This document shows positions 1-9,704 of a DNA stretch of 64,000 bases, one piece after another. This stretch comes from Plotosus lineatus. Lineage: Eukaryota > Chordata > Actinopteri > Siluriformes > Plotosidae. Numbering within the stretch: the stretch's first letter is position 1; each line of letters starts with the position of its first letter. A program made the translations under genes and the position numbers. Below the pieces are notes generated by a model. That model was not told where the DNA came from and made no database searches. It saw only the letters and a list, made by a program, of their open reading frames with translations. The stretch spans positions 124,001 to 188,000 of the forward strand of contig CM045734.1 of the NCBI GenBank assembly GCA_024760905.1. Direction: 5' to 3'.

Positions 1-196
1 CCCCCGGTGGATATTTCAATGCAAAAGAAGCATGACGCGTATCAAAGTGCCGCTTTATATTTGAGCGTTTCATTGATGCAATTTTGTCATTGCATATTAG
101 ACATACTGCGGATCCTGCTCTCTCCACAAATGCAAATTCCTCTGTCCACGCAGCCTGGAATGTACGGTAATCATCGTCTTTTTTTCTTTTCGCCAT
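1..196 (-). pseudogene. hAT transposase N-terminus with BED zinc finger (partial)
   Basis: The minus-strand frame opens with ATG at 196 and runs to the window edge without a stop (about 65 codons). It starts with a basic KRKK stretch, then a tryptophan-containing segment and a BED-type finger: Cys-x2-Cys (CLIC) followed by His-x4-His (NIKRHFDTRH). BED fingers bind DNA and sit at the N-terminus of hAT transposases, and the finger lies just inside a plausible hAT terminus. The rest of the protein lies outside the window, so whether it is active cannot be judged. Confidence 0.7.
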
Positions 197-443
197 CTTT
201 TCTGTTACAAGGGTTGAAGCGGGTTGAAGGGTTGAAATTTTATCTCTGATAAAATTAATTTCCGGACATTGACAATGACCCGCCACGTACTTGCGATCGA
301 TTGGTTCCCGACCTGATCCTCGGGTCACCGGGCGGATTGCAAGTGCATAACCCACCCCTGACTTTTAAAATGTATCTTTAAAACTAATTTTAAATTACTT
401 AATATTATTAAGATTATCACTAGTATTTTAAAACCAGTTCCAA

Positions 444-512
444 AATATATATATATATATATATATATTAATTTATTTTAATTTAATTTAATTTAATTTA
501 AATTTTTTTGGC
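444..512. repeat. AT-rich simple repeat
   Basis: A perfect (AT)n run of about 25 bases is followed by (TTAAT/TTTAA)n sequence inside the hAT element. No coding content is seen. Confidence 0.9.
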
Positions 513-697
513 CCCCTCAACTCCAAACTGTCTGGGAGCCATATGACGTCTCCGGAAGAGCCATATATGGCTCGAGAGCCATATATGGCTCGAGAGCCAT
601 AGGTTCCCGACCGCTGTGGTAGAGGAACGCGAGTTGAGGAAATTCGACCCAAACTTTTCCCTCATGAACCAAGGAGAAGGACACAGGCCGGCAATCA

Positions 698-712
698 TGA
701 ACAGGTAAGCAG
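698..712 (+). promoter_or_regulatory. Retroviral leader splice donor
   Basis: ACAG|GTAAGC with GT at 705-706 matches the donor consensus. The same site is conserved in ERV2 (29,866-29,875 on the minus strand) and ERV3 (44,241-44,250), about 90 bases downstream of the PBS, where simple retroviruses place the donor for spliced env mRNA. Confidence 0.6.
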
Positions 713-1002
713 AACCTGTTTAAATCGAACTCTGCATATTGACTAAACTAAAAACTGTGTCCTCTCCGGAAGTTTGAAGGAAAAGGATTAAAAGAGTTGT
801 ATGAGAACCTAATTTTAAGGTTAAAGGTAAAAGAAATGGAATAAAAGGTAAAGAGGTTTAAGAGTGAACATAGACGCACCTTGGAGGTGGCGTGCCCTCC
901 CGGTCTCTGAGGAGGGGCCGTGGTAATGGCTGGGTTGGAGTCCCGGGGATTGAGGCTCCCCAAAGTACCACGTCAATGCTATAAAACTATACCGTCGTAG
1001 TC

Positions 1003-1182
1003 GGGTGAAAGGCCCTCAACGGATTAGCCGTTGAAAGCATGTGTCTATGCGGGTGAAAGGCCCCAAATACGCGGAGGTATTGGAAGCATTAATAATTGGG
1101 TGAAAGGCCCTCAACGGACTAGCCGTTGAAAGCATTGGTAAATGGGTGAAAGGCCCCCAATACGGGAGATATTGGAAGCATT
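1003..1182 (+). repeat. Leader hairpin array, four units (ERV1)
   Basis: Four units share the frame GGGTGAAAGGCCC, then a short stem-loop, then RAAGCAT. Units 1 and 3 use the stem CAACGG/CCGTTG. Units 2 and 4 use an unrelated stem of the AATAC/GTATT type. Pairing is preserved while the sequence differs, so the RNA fold is probably what is conserved. The position between the splice donor and gag is where packaging and dimerisation signals lie in retroviruses. The function is inferred. Confidence 0.7.
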
Positions 1183-1554
1183 GAAGAGATTAATAGAGTG
1201 TGATATTAATTGTATTGTTTTCTGTTTTATGTGTGTATCGTGTTGCAACGTGTGCTGTGTGTGAGGGAAAGTGGGAAGTGGGAAGAATAAAACTCAGAGG
1301 TGTCGAGAGGGACGCTGACGTTTGACAGTGTCTTAACTGGGCAGAGAAACAGACAGAGGAAACCTAGCGGTGTTAACATAATCTGTCTGTGCGGTGGAAA
1401 CCTAACGGTGACAATACAAGCCGCCTGCCGTGGTTAATTGGGTCATTCGCTCAGCCTAGCGCTGACGGACTGACTGGCTGTGAACGTCTAAACAGTCCCG
1501 ACCCGGGAGAGTGAACGGGTGTACCCGCGCTCTCTGGCCTCTGAGTTAAGAAAT

Positions 1555-1965
1555 ATGGAGGGTGAATTTGATAAAGAAATAAAGGAATGATGAACCCCTG
1601 AAGCCATTATATGCACACAGATTGAGAACACCTTGAGATCAGTGGAGCTGAAGAGCACACTGAAACAGAAAAATAAAGTTGTAGATGAAGCCAGACGAAA
1701 GCGACATGAGCTGGTGACATCTAAAAACAAACAGTTGGGGGACAGTGGCCACTTGGGATCCTGGTTATGGGAAAAGGTTAAAGAATATTCAGAAAAAGCC
1801 AGAGAAGCAAGAGAGCAGGGAGAGAAGGCGAATCTAATGTCTAGACCCAAGCTGAAAAAGGAGGTGGAGGAAATGGAGAACGCCCAACAGGGGTGGACGG
1901 ATCTCGCGGTCTGCTGGCAGAGTGTCACGCAGAGTGTCACGCATCTTCACCATTTCCAGCTCTTA
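1555..1965 (+). pseudogene. gag: gag matrix remnant (ERV1)
   Basis: The gag ATG at 1555 matches the start in ERV2 and ERV3, but a small deletion brings a stop after 11 codons. The frame resumes at 1633 with a highly charged, Lys/Glu-rich helical region closely matching ERV3 matrix, including a WLWEKVKEYSEKAREAREQG segment. Similarity to ERV3 ends near 1,965, where the sequence passes into another pol lineage. Capsid, nucleocapsid and the late-domain region are absent. A GTGTCACGCA element is duplicated near 1,920-1,940. Confidence 0.8.
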
Positions 1966-3895
1966 CTAACCCATAAATCTAAATATTTATTTCTATCAGG
2001 TGCCTGTTTTTCTACTGCTTTCCAATCTCCACATTATAATTCACCTCTAGGTTTACTGTTTTTTTTTACCCCCTATTTTAACCCCAACTTATTTTTTGTG
2101 TATATGCAGGAATGTCCGTTTAATTTACCCGGTCGTGATCTTATGAGCCTCCTCGGTTTACAAATTTCTTTTCATGGTTCGAGCATGATCATCTCCATGT
2201 CAGAATCTCTGTCCCCTTCTTTGATTGCATTAACCTCCTGTGAATTACCGTTTAATGTTAATGCAGCATGTGCAGTGAGTGAGGTGGCAGAGCAGTGTTC
2301 TCCCCTGGATCAACTGCCCAGGACATTATGGGTCGAGTTTAAAAATGATGTGGGCTGCGTCGATTGTACTCCTTATGAGGCGAAGCGTCCCTGTAGAACC
2401 AGACACTCGGCCTCTGTTTGCATTTACACATGGGCAGCAGCAGTACACCTGGACACGCCTCCCACAAGGTTTCATTGATTCTCCCGCGGTGTTTGCCACC
2501 GTTGTATGGGACGCACTAGGGTGCTTTGTTCCCCCTGATGGTTCCTGTGTCCACGCCTATGCGGATGACTTCGGCATCAAGCTCCAAGATCTGTTTCCAA
2601 GCCACACTCGCTGTCCTTCAGCTCTCTCGGGTCTCAAAGAAATTGAGCCAAGATCGCGTCAAGATCATCATCGACAAACAGCGACCGGCTACCAAGCATG
2701 CCTTACTTGCTTTCCTGGGGTTGATCAAGTACTGCAGGCAGTGGATCCCAGACTGCTCTCTCTATGACAAGTGCCTCCGGTCCGCAATCCACCACACGGA
2801 CCCACTCCAGCAACCACTCGTATGGACTGAGGACATGCAAAATGCCTTTGCAGCCCTCAAAACGGCCCTCTGCTCGGCTCCAGCTCTGGGCCTGCCGAAC
2901 TATGAACTGTCATTCCACCTCTGCGTTGCCCATCAAGGGGGAACTGCCTCTGGGGTGTTGGCTCGGGAGCATGGCGGGGGGAATGAGGCCCCGTGCTTTC
3001 CTTTCAAAACACTAGACACTGTAGCTCAAGGTTTACCTGCGTGTCTTCGTGCTGTGGCTGCCTGTGCGTTAATGGTTTTAGACGCCGAGAGGATCGTCTT
3101 GTCGCACCCGTTGATTTTACACTCACAACATCAGGTCCAACAGATCCTACGAAATTTAAATACACAACACACGTCATAACAGCGCAGGTCAGGTTACGAG
3201 GCGATTCTATGCGCCATTGATAACCTCACGATTAAATCTACTTCTTCTCTTGATACCGTGGCTCACGCCTTACAGCGTCTGCTAATACTCAAAATGACTG
3301 TGAGCCCTGCCCTCATGGCTGTTTGCAAGAAATTGTTGTTGCTACAAGCATTAGGTCTGATTTGTGTTCTACACCTTTACTTCCAGGTGAGGTCCTGTTT
3401 GTGGACGGGTCATGCTCTAAACCTGCCGACGGTACCTTTCACTGTGGATATGCCGTCTGCCGCCTTTCAGATATAGTGATCGAATCTCATTCACTCCCCT
3501 TTACATCTGCTCAAGCTGCAGAATTGTTTGCTCTTACTCGCGCGCGCATCTTATCTGCTGACCAAGAGGCAGACAGATGCTTAACATGCGCACAGAATAA
3601 TTCTTCTCAGCCGCTGGCAGTGCATCGACATCTGCCACAACCAAATACACCATTCCAGGAATGGCAAATTGATTATACCCACATGCCAAGACAGAGACCA
3701 TACAAATATCTATTGGTCATGGTTGATAAATTCTCACGCTGGGTGGAAGCTTTCCCATGCAGCATTGAGAATGCTAGAGTGGTGGTTCAGAAATTGACAC
3801 AAGAAATTATCCCGCGATATGGAATTCCGGTGGGACTAGACTCGGACAGAGGGACCCCCTTCACGGCCAAGGTAACCCAACTGCTCGCAACAGCG
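1966..3895 (+). pseudogene. pol: pol segment of a second retrovirus lineage (protease end, RT, RNase H, integrase core)
   Basis: In order one sees a protease C-terminus (NLPGRDLMSLLG, about 2,120), reverse transcriptase with TRLPQGF (about 2,455) and a YADD active site (HAYADDFGI, about 2,555), the RT connection (about 2,690-2,900), an RNase H segment (LFVDGSC, about 3,400) and an integrase core (WQIDYTHMP about 3,665; LDSDRGTPF about 3,835). ERV2 and ERV3 carry YVDD and clearly different sequence, so this is another lineage. Several frameshifts split it, part of RNase H and the integrase zinc-binding region are shortened, and the integrase Glu is missing because the sequence switches lineage near 3,895. 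Confidence 0.8.
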
Positions 3896-4367
3896 CACAC
3901 ACATGACTCCACACGAACTACAGACCGGTAGACCATTTCCTGGACCACACACAGCACTGGATACTGACCCACAAAACCTAACCCATAAAGAATACTGTCG
4001 TGAATTGCAAAGTCTCGTTGCAGCCTTTTCAGATCAAGTGAGGGAGCAGTACCAGGCGTCTGCCGGCGGCCCTCCAGACACAGAGTGCCTCAAAGTCCTC
4101 AAGCGAAAGTGGACGGAGCCAAGGTGGACAGGACCCTACAAGATCAAAGAGCGCACCTCGTACGTCGTCCGGCTGGACAGCAAGGGCGACACCTGGTATC
4201 ACTGGAGCCAGTGCGCAGCGGCAGAAGCTTCCTCCAGATCACTCATCAACACACACAGGGACCCGTGTGAAGCAGCAACCTCATCACCGGACGGTGATGA
4301 AGAAAAGACCACCAACAGCGCAGGGCAGAATAATCCCTGGGTGGCAAAAGGGGGTGAGGTAGTCTAA
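3896..4367 (+). pseudogene. pol: integrase C-terminus, ERV2/3 lineage (ERV1)
   Basis: From about 3,900 the sequence again matches ERV2: HELQTGRPFPG, then the basic WTEPRWTGPYKIKE C-terminal DNA-binding region and a Ser/Asp-rich tail. The junction lies in an ACACACA tract that the two parents could share (GCGCACACACATGACTCC), which suggests a microhomology or template-switch breakpoint. The ORF is open from 3,903 to 4,367 but lacks the catalytic core. Confidence 0.8.
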
Positions 4368-4621
4368 CCCTCACCCTCACGGCAAGGCGGAGGAACAACG
4401 CGCACCTGCAACAAGTAGCGTGCCAAGCTACCAACGCAAGTTTGAAGAGTGTTATCCCGATTATATTGTTTTTAATTATATTGTAATGTGCTTTTGCTTT
4501 GAGTTGTGTGACAAAGAGTATTGAAGGTTGAAAGCTCTTTAAGGTGTAGCGCGTGACCCTCCCTTAAATACAGTGAAGAATTTACTCTGTCATATTGAAG
4601 GTTTAGCTTGCTAGTTTCTCC

Positions 4622-5230
4622 ATGGAAGGTAAAGCCAGATGGGGTCTCTCCTCGAGTCCACTGATGTGTATTTATATCCATTATAATGTTCAACGCTTGA
4701 CCAATCTTACCAGGGATGCCGTGGAAGGACTGGCAGCCGAGCTCAGGGCCAATTCACTTATGACATATCAAAACCGCATGGCTATAGATTTTTTACTTAG
4801 TGCCCACGGGGGCGTCTGCTCCGTGTTTGGGGAAGAGTGCTGCACCTTCATACCCAACAACACCGCGCCAGACGGGTCTGTCACGAAGGCCTTGGACGGG
4901 CTGCGGACTCTGGCCACCGAACTGAAGGAACACTCGGGGGTTGATAATGTTATACTTGATTGGCTGGACAGACACTTCGGTAAGTGGAAAGGTTTGATCG
5001 TTTCAGTTGTGATATCCATCATCTCGGTGGCCGGATTCCTCGCCCTGTGTTGGTGCTGCTGCATTTCCTGCATTCGTTCCCTATGTATTAGGTGCATCTC
5101 TTCCACTCTGGAAAAAGGGGGCCCTCTTCCTCCCCCTCCATATCAATTTCCTCAGTTGTTAGCCGAGTCGGAAGCTCTCCTTTCGCCGGGGTCTCTGGTA
5201 GATGAAGTCACACTTAGAGCCCAGTTCTGA
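4622..5230 (+). CDS. env: shortened env ORF: first ~17 residues joined to TM subunit (ERV1)
   Basis: This 202-codon ORF begins with the same MEGKARWGLSS start as the ERV2 envelope. It then passes directly into the TM ectodomain, because the signal-peptide core, all of SU and the fusion-peptide region are deleted (junction near 4,675 in a short T/A-rich match). It keeps the heptad region, a CX6CC motif (CSVFGEECC), a transmembrane segment (LIVSVVISIISVAGFLAL), a Cys-rich cytoplasmic boundary and a proline-rich tail. No cleavable signal peptide is apparent. It is uninterrupted; whether it is expressed is unknown. Confidence 0.7.
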   Translation: MEGKARWGLSSSPLMCIYIHYNVQRLTNLTRDAVEGLAAELRANSLMTYQNRMAIDFLLSAHGGVCSVFGEECCTFIPNNTAPDGSVTKALDGLRTLATELKEHSGVDNVILDWLDRHFGKWKGLIVSVVISIISVAGFLALCWCCCISCIRSLCIRCISSTLEKGGPLPPPPYQFPQLLAESEALLSPGSLVDEVTLRAQF

Positions 5231-5386
5231 TTAGATTTTACGATGGGCAATTTTGCATGCAGTTAGAGTTTTTATAGATATCATATTTGCTTAGATCTTT
5301 ACGAATTTCATAATTGCCTTTTATATAACTTTTCTAGTTGCTCGTGTACGTTTTCTCCGCTGTTCTATTTTTGTTATGAATGGTTC

Positions 5387-5500
5387 CTAAAGGAGATCAA
5401 AAGGGGGAATTGTAAAAGTGTATCACATTATCATGTTCTCTGCTGCACATACTGTTTTATATAACTGTATAATGGTGCTTTATTTTTCTGTGTTTTGCAT
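5387..5500 (+). other. polypurine tract and truncated 3' LTR (ERV1)
   Basis: The purine-rich tract AAAGGAGATCAAAAGGGGGAA (about 5,389-5,409) matches that of ERV2. The LTR starts TGTAAAAGTG at 5,411 and is cut at about 5,498, where RTE LINE sequence begins. It resembles the ERV3 LTR (CTGCTGCACATACTG) more than the ERV2 LTR, so ERV1 and ERV3 may be closer subfamilies in U3. Confidence 0.8.
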
Positions 5501-5628
5501 CTTCTACTCTTACTCCAACTACCTTCATGTCCTCCTTCACCACATCCATAAATCTTCTCTTTGGTCTTCCTCTAAGCCTTCTTCCTGGTAGTATCAATCT
5601 CAGCATCCTACTACCTACATACTTACTG
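5499..5628 (-). mobile_element. RTE-clade LINE 3' fragment
   Basis: This matches the 3' coding end of the LINEs at 16,768-18,535 and 31,640-34,058 in reverse orientation. Those regions encode the LRLELPGRRPRGRPKK-like tail. It directly abuts the truncated ERV1 LTR. Confidence 0.8.
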
Positions 5629-5634
5629 TCAACC

Positions 5635-7745
5635 TCCGTGGATCACGCCTGTGAAGTCTGGTAGCCGTGGGGCTTTGCCCTGGTGAGCTGGGGCCAAATG
5701 AGCCCCGTGGCAGAAATAGGACTGTATCTCTGGCGGCCGTGGGACCCCAGGCTCGGAGTTGGTTTCACGCCTGTTTAGTCTGGTGGCTGTGGGGCTTTGC
5801 CCCGGCAATCTGGAGCCAAATGAGCAACGTGGCGGAGATAGGCTTGTATCTTGTATCTCCAGCGGTCGAGAGACGCCGGGCTGGGGGTTGATTTCAGTGA
5901 ATGGCTGGCATCCCATGGATTACAGCTGTGGATTTGGGTGGCTCTGGGGCTTTGCCACTTGGCTGAGCCACTTGGCTCATTTTGCTCCGGCTCGCCCCAG
6001 CCCCAGAGCCACCCGACTCCACAGCTGTAATGTAGGCCCGTATCTCCGGCAGCCGAGGGGGTACAGGGTCAGGGTCAGGTTCATTGGATGGCTGGCATCG
6101 CACAGATCACCGCCCCGCGGTGGTTATAGGCCCGTATCTCGGCTCCCGGGGGGTCTCGGGGGTCGGGGCCGGTGTCGTCGGAAAGGTCTCCGCTGGTGGA
6201 GCAGGGCTGGCCGAACGGGGAGTCTCTGGGCCTTTGCCCCGGCCCGCGGGAGCCGCCTGAAGCCCCACGGTGGTTATAGGCCTGTATCTCGGGTCCCGGG
6301 AGGGCTAGAGAGTCGGGGCCGGTGTCGTCGGAAAGGTCTCCGCTGGTGGAGCAGGGCTGGCCGAACGGGGAGTCTCTGGGCCTTTGCCCCGGCCTGCGGG
6401 AGCCGCCTGAAGCCCCGCGGTGGTTATAGGCCCTTATCTCGGGTCCCGGGGGGTCTCGGGGGTCGGAGCCGGTGTCGTCGGAAAGGTCTCCGCTGGTGGA
6501 GCAGGGCTGGCTGAACGGGGAGTCTCTGGGCCTTTGCCCCGGCCCGCGGGAGCCGGCCGAAGCCCCTCGGCGGTCATAGGCCCGTATCTCGGGTCCCGGG
6601 AGGGCTAGAGAGTCCGGGTCGGTGTCGTCGGCAAGCTCTCGGCCGCTGGGGCGGGCCTGTCGAACGGGGAGTCTCTGGGAATTTGCCCCGGCCCGCGGGA
6701 GCCGCCTGAAGCACCGTGGCGGACATAGGCCCGTATCTCGGGTCCCGGGGGGGCTACGGAGTCGGGGTCGGTTCCATCGGACGCGGGCAAGTCCCTGGAT
6801 CGGGCCGGTGCAGTGTGGTGGCCATGGGGCGCTGCCCCCGCGAGCTGAAGCTCAAGGAGCCCCGTGGCGGAGATAGGCCCGTATCTCCGGCGGCCGCCGG
6901 CGCACGGGCTCGGGGTCGGTTTCGGAGGACGGCTGGCCCGCCGGGGATCCGGCCTGCTCGGTCTGGTGGCCGCGGGGCGCTGCCCGCGCGAGCCGGAGCT
7001 CAAGGAGCCCCGTGGCGGAGATAGGCCCGTATCTCGGGTCCCGGGAGGGCGACGGAGTCGGGGCGGGTTTCATCGGATTGCTGGCGGGCCGGGGATCCCG
7101 CCTGTGCCTGTCTGGTGGCCGCGGGGCGCTGCCCCCGCGAGCTGGAGCCGAACGAGCCCCGTGGCGGAGATAGGCCCGTATCTCGGGTCCCGGGAGGGCG
7201 ACGGAGTCGGGGCGGGTTTCATCGGATTGCTGGCGGGCCGGGGATCCCGCCTGTGCCTGTCTGGTGGCCGCGGGGCGCTGCCCCCGCGAGCTGGAGCCGA
7301 ACGAGCCCCGTGGCGGAGATAGGCCCGTATCTCGGGTCCCGGGGGGGCTCGTGGGTCGGGGTCGGTTTCAGCGGACGCGGGGCAGGCCCTGGATCAGGCC
7401 CGTCAAGTCTGGAGGCCGTGGGGCGCTGACCCCGCGAGCTGGAGCCGAAGGAGCCCCGTGGCGGAGATAGGCCCGTATCTCCGGCGGACGTCGGGGTACG
7501 GGCTCGGGGTCGGTTTCATCGGACGCGGGCAAGGCCGTGGATCAGGCCCGTGAAGTCTGGTGGCCGTGGGGCGCTGCCCCCGCGAACTGGAGCCGAAGGA
7601 GCCCCGTGGCGGAGATAGGCCCGTATCTCCGGCGGCCGCCGGGGTACGGGCTCAGGGTCGGTTTCAGCGGACGCGGGCAAGGCCGTGGATCAGGCTCGTG
7701 AAGTCTGGTGGCCGCGGGGCGCTGCCCCCGCGCGCTGGAGCATGT
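5635..7745. repeat. GC-rich tandem array with ~150-bp unit
   Basis: About 14 units share the core ATAGGCCCGTATCTC. The period is exactly 150 bp between copies at 6,121, 6,271, 6,421 and 6,571, and 148-150 bp for the copies from about 6,864 to 7,608. Units at the left end (5,640-6,100) are more diverged. The array is strongly GC- and CpG-rich inside AT-rich DNA. Because 150 is a multiple of three, long ORFs appear on both strands; I regard these as products of the period. It begins after the LINE fragment and ends abruptly at AT-rich intron sequence. Confidence 0.9.
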
Positions 7746-7837
7746 AATGTAATTTACAATTGGCACCCACATTACATTTACACTTTTACAGTTGTGAAAA
7801 GGCTGGCAAACTGGAAATATCACTGAAATGTATTTAC
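7746..7837 (+). mobile_element. SINE tail remnant
   Basis: The TTGTGAAAAGGCTGGCAAACTGGAAATATCACTG segment corresponds to the 3' part of the SINE in the same intron (between exons a and b) of the gene copies at 38,596 and 58,505. Its tRNA-like head is missing here. Confidence 0.55.
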
Positions 7838-8275
7838 ATTTTCCAGGAAGGATGTCTGGACCGAGGACGAAGGCGAGTCGCTGGGCGGGGACCCCTGTGG
7901 GCAACAGAGGTGGAGGTGGCAGCAATAGTGTGCGTGGCACTGGCGGCACCAGCATCGGTTGCAGCGGCAGAGGCGTTACTGGTGGTGTCAGGCTCATGGT
8001 CAGTCAGGAGCATATCTGACTCATGGGGCCCACTGAGAATGAAGACACTGGATGAGCTTCTTCGGCAAGGTACCACGGCAGGGCCGGTGGGGTATGACAT
8101 ACAGCAGAACGTTGTAATCCCAGGTCCGTCTGTACCTGACCCATCGTTTGGCTGATGCCTTAGCTTTCTTCACCTCCATCCCGATTTCTTCTGGTGTGCT
8201 GTCTTTCATATACCCCCTCAGCAGATGGACCGAAATTCCGTCCTGGGGCTTGTCGCACCGTAAGCACTGCACATA
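7838..8275 (-). pseudogene. zinc-finger exon (exon a) of recombinase-SET gene, main part
   Basis: On the minus strand this matches exon a of the copy at 58,659-59,138: a CLRC...H zinc-finger segment, a Lys-rich region (KKAKASAKRWVRY) and a Ser/Thr/Ala-rich tail ending at a GTAAAT donor. The fourth zinc ligand Cys is replaced by Tyr (HLLRGYMK against HLMRGCMK), and a stop follows the IPH region. The remaining 5' part of the exon lies at 10,367-10,392, beyond an inserted Gypsy element. It is a pseudogene fragment. Confidence 0.85.
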
Positions 8276-8315
8276 GTGTTACGTGGTGTTCCCCTCGCTC
8301 TCTCTCTCTCTCTCT

Positions 8316-8571
8316 CTCCTGGTGCTGGGGTGGCCGTGGCTGAAGACCCACAATCCCCACATCGACTGGCGCACCCTCACCATACGCGGCTGGAGTGACC
8401 ACTGTGTCCAACACTGCTTACTGGCGGCCGTACCCTCCCAAGCTTCACAAAGCCCGGTCGACTTGGAGGATCTGAACTTGGCCGACGTGCCAAAGGAATA
8501 CCGTGATCTGAAAGAGCAAGGACCGGGCTCGCTCACTACCTCCTCATCGACTGTACGACTGCGCCATTTTA
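8316..8571 (+). pseudogene. Gypsy protease-to-RT linker
   Basis: The frame encodes LGWPWLKTHNPHIDW, the conserved end of Gypsy protease domains, then a segment with VPKEYRDLKE that precedes RT in vertebrate chromoviruses. It breaks off at about 8,571 before any RT motif. A (CT)n run of about 26 bases at 8,294-8,319 lies just upstream of the coding match. Confidence 0.75.
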
Positions 8572-8919
8572 TTACACAGGTCTCAAGCTTGCCTGTCAAG
8601 TCAAACTTTTGTCCCATAAACCATCTGGACTTTTGTCAACTTTTCGACAAAGTTGTTCCTGTTTCAGGAAAACGAGTTCATTCAATATTTGATTGACGAG
8701 CTTGATTTTGTTTATTTGACAAATCATCCCGTCAGATGTGCTGAAAGCTTGGAAGCCTTCGTGTGCCTTTTCTCTAACAAAGAGGGTGCCATTTTGGACT
8801 TTTCATTTCTAATGTGTCCTTCATCCAGCAGTTTTGAAATCATGTTGGGAGAAACCTTTGGGATGGAACCCAGGCTAGACAGCGCTGAGAACAGCGAAAC
8901 GATTGTGTTTATTTCCTGT
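8572..8919. other. unassigned sequence inside Gypsy element
   Basis: About 350 bases lie between the Gypsy linker and integrase pieces. One frame is open (8,653-8,922, 89 codons) but shows no RT, RNase H or integrase motif I can recognise. It may be an inserted fragment of another repeat replacing the deleted RT. Confidence 0.5.
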
Positions 8920-8929
8920 TGAGGAAACC

Positions 8930-9640
8930 TGAACAAACCCACCAGACGAGCTCTGTGGAAGAAAGGAGGACACCCGGTCCGATTACACAACAGGAATACC
9001 CATAAGCAGCCTCCTGGGCCACACACCTCCCATGGATCGAATATGCACACAACTCCCTGGTCTGCGCCGCCACCTGGATGTCCCCCTTTATGATGCTCAA
9101 CGGGTTCCAGCCTCCCCTGTTTCCCAGCCTGGAGGTCGAAGTGGCAGTTCTATCCGTCCAGGCGCAGTTTCGCAGAGCACGCCGGGTCTGGGGAGAAGCA
9201 TGTGCCGTCCTGGAACGGACAGTGGCCCGAAACCGGAGAATCGTCAATCGTCATCGGACCCGGCACCTCCCTGCACTGTCGGGCAACAAGTTTGGCTCTC
9301 CTCCCGGGACCTGCCCCTGCAAGTCGACTCAAAAAATTTGTCTCCCAGGTACATCGGGCCCTATGTCATAGAAAAAAAAAAATCATAAACCCTAGCGCCG
9401 TCCGACTCAAGGTCCCATCCTCACTCAAAGTACACCCGGTATTCCATGTATCCCTGATCAAGCCCATGGTGGAATGTCCCCTCCGCCCCCCCCCGACTGA
9501 TTGATGGACACCCCGCGTACACAGTAAATCGCGTCCTCGCATCTCAGGCGTGGTTGAGGTTTCCAGTACCTGGTGGCCTGGGAGGGGTATGGCCCTGAAG
9601 AACGCTCCTGGATTCCTCGCACCCTAATCCTGGACCCGGA
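8930..9640 (+). pseudogene. Gypsy integrase C-terminus and chromodomain
   Basis: Recognisable pieces are the integrase end ([25 protein letters not shown]), the GPY/F module ([12 protein letters not shown]) and [20 protein letters not shown], all frequent in fish Gypsy integrases. A chromodomain ([20 protein letters not shown], about 9,560-9,620) follows in another frame. Chromodomains direct insertion to marked chromatin. A run of A at about 9,370 and other small indels break the frame. The integrase catalytic core is absent. Confidence 0.8.
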
Positions 9641-9704
9641 CTTGTTAACAGTTTTATCATCAGTTCCCTGACAAGCTCGGTCGGGCTGGTGGGGGGTTGG
9701 GTGC

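Larger units (their letters stand above)
1..616 (-). mobile_element. hAT-type DNA transposon, one end (other end outside window)
   Basis: The right edge, read on the minus strand, begins CAGCGGTCGGGAACCTATGG, followed by palindromic GAGCCATATATGGCTC repeats (about 540-600). This looks like the terminal inverted repeat of vertebrate hAT (Charlie/ZBED-like) elements. The left part encodes a BED zinc finger on the minus strand. The element ends exactly where ERV1 leader sequence resumes, two bases after the end of the expected primer-binding site, so it may have inserted into ERV1 and separated it from a 5' LTR outside the window. The target duplication cannot be tested. Family assignment rests on motif resemblance. 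Confidence 0.7.
617..5500 (+). mobile_element. ERV1: mosaic gammaretrovirus-like provirus remnant
   Basis: The leader matches ERV2 and ERV3 from two bases after their tRNA-Pro PBS onward. The order is leader with splice donor and hairpins, matrix part of gag, pol from a different retrovirus lineage (about 1,966-3,895), integrase C-terminus of the ERV2/3 lineage, a shortened env, the polypurine tract and the first ~88 bases of the 3' LTR. No 5' LTR or PBS is visible. Gene order is preserved across the junctions, which fits template switching between two co-packaged RNA genomes better than a later random insertion. All frames except the shortened env ORF are broken. Confidence 0.85.

Noticed and set aside
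4622..5230. Intact envelope gene
   Set aside because: SU, the signal-peptide core and the cleavage site are deleted compared with ERV2; only TM remains.
5759..7470. Long ORFs (up to 251 codons) in the GC-rich array as repetitive proteins
   Set aside because: Open frames occur on both strands and in several frames because the unit is a multiple of three and GC-rich; there is no promoter, splice or conserved-domain support.
5635..7745. CRISPR array
   Set aside because: The whole 150-bp unit repeats without unique spacers, and the DNA is vertebrate.
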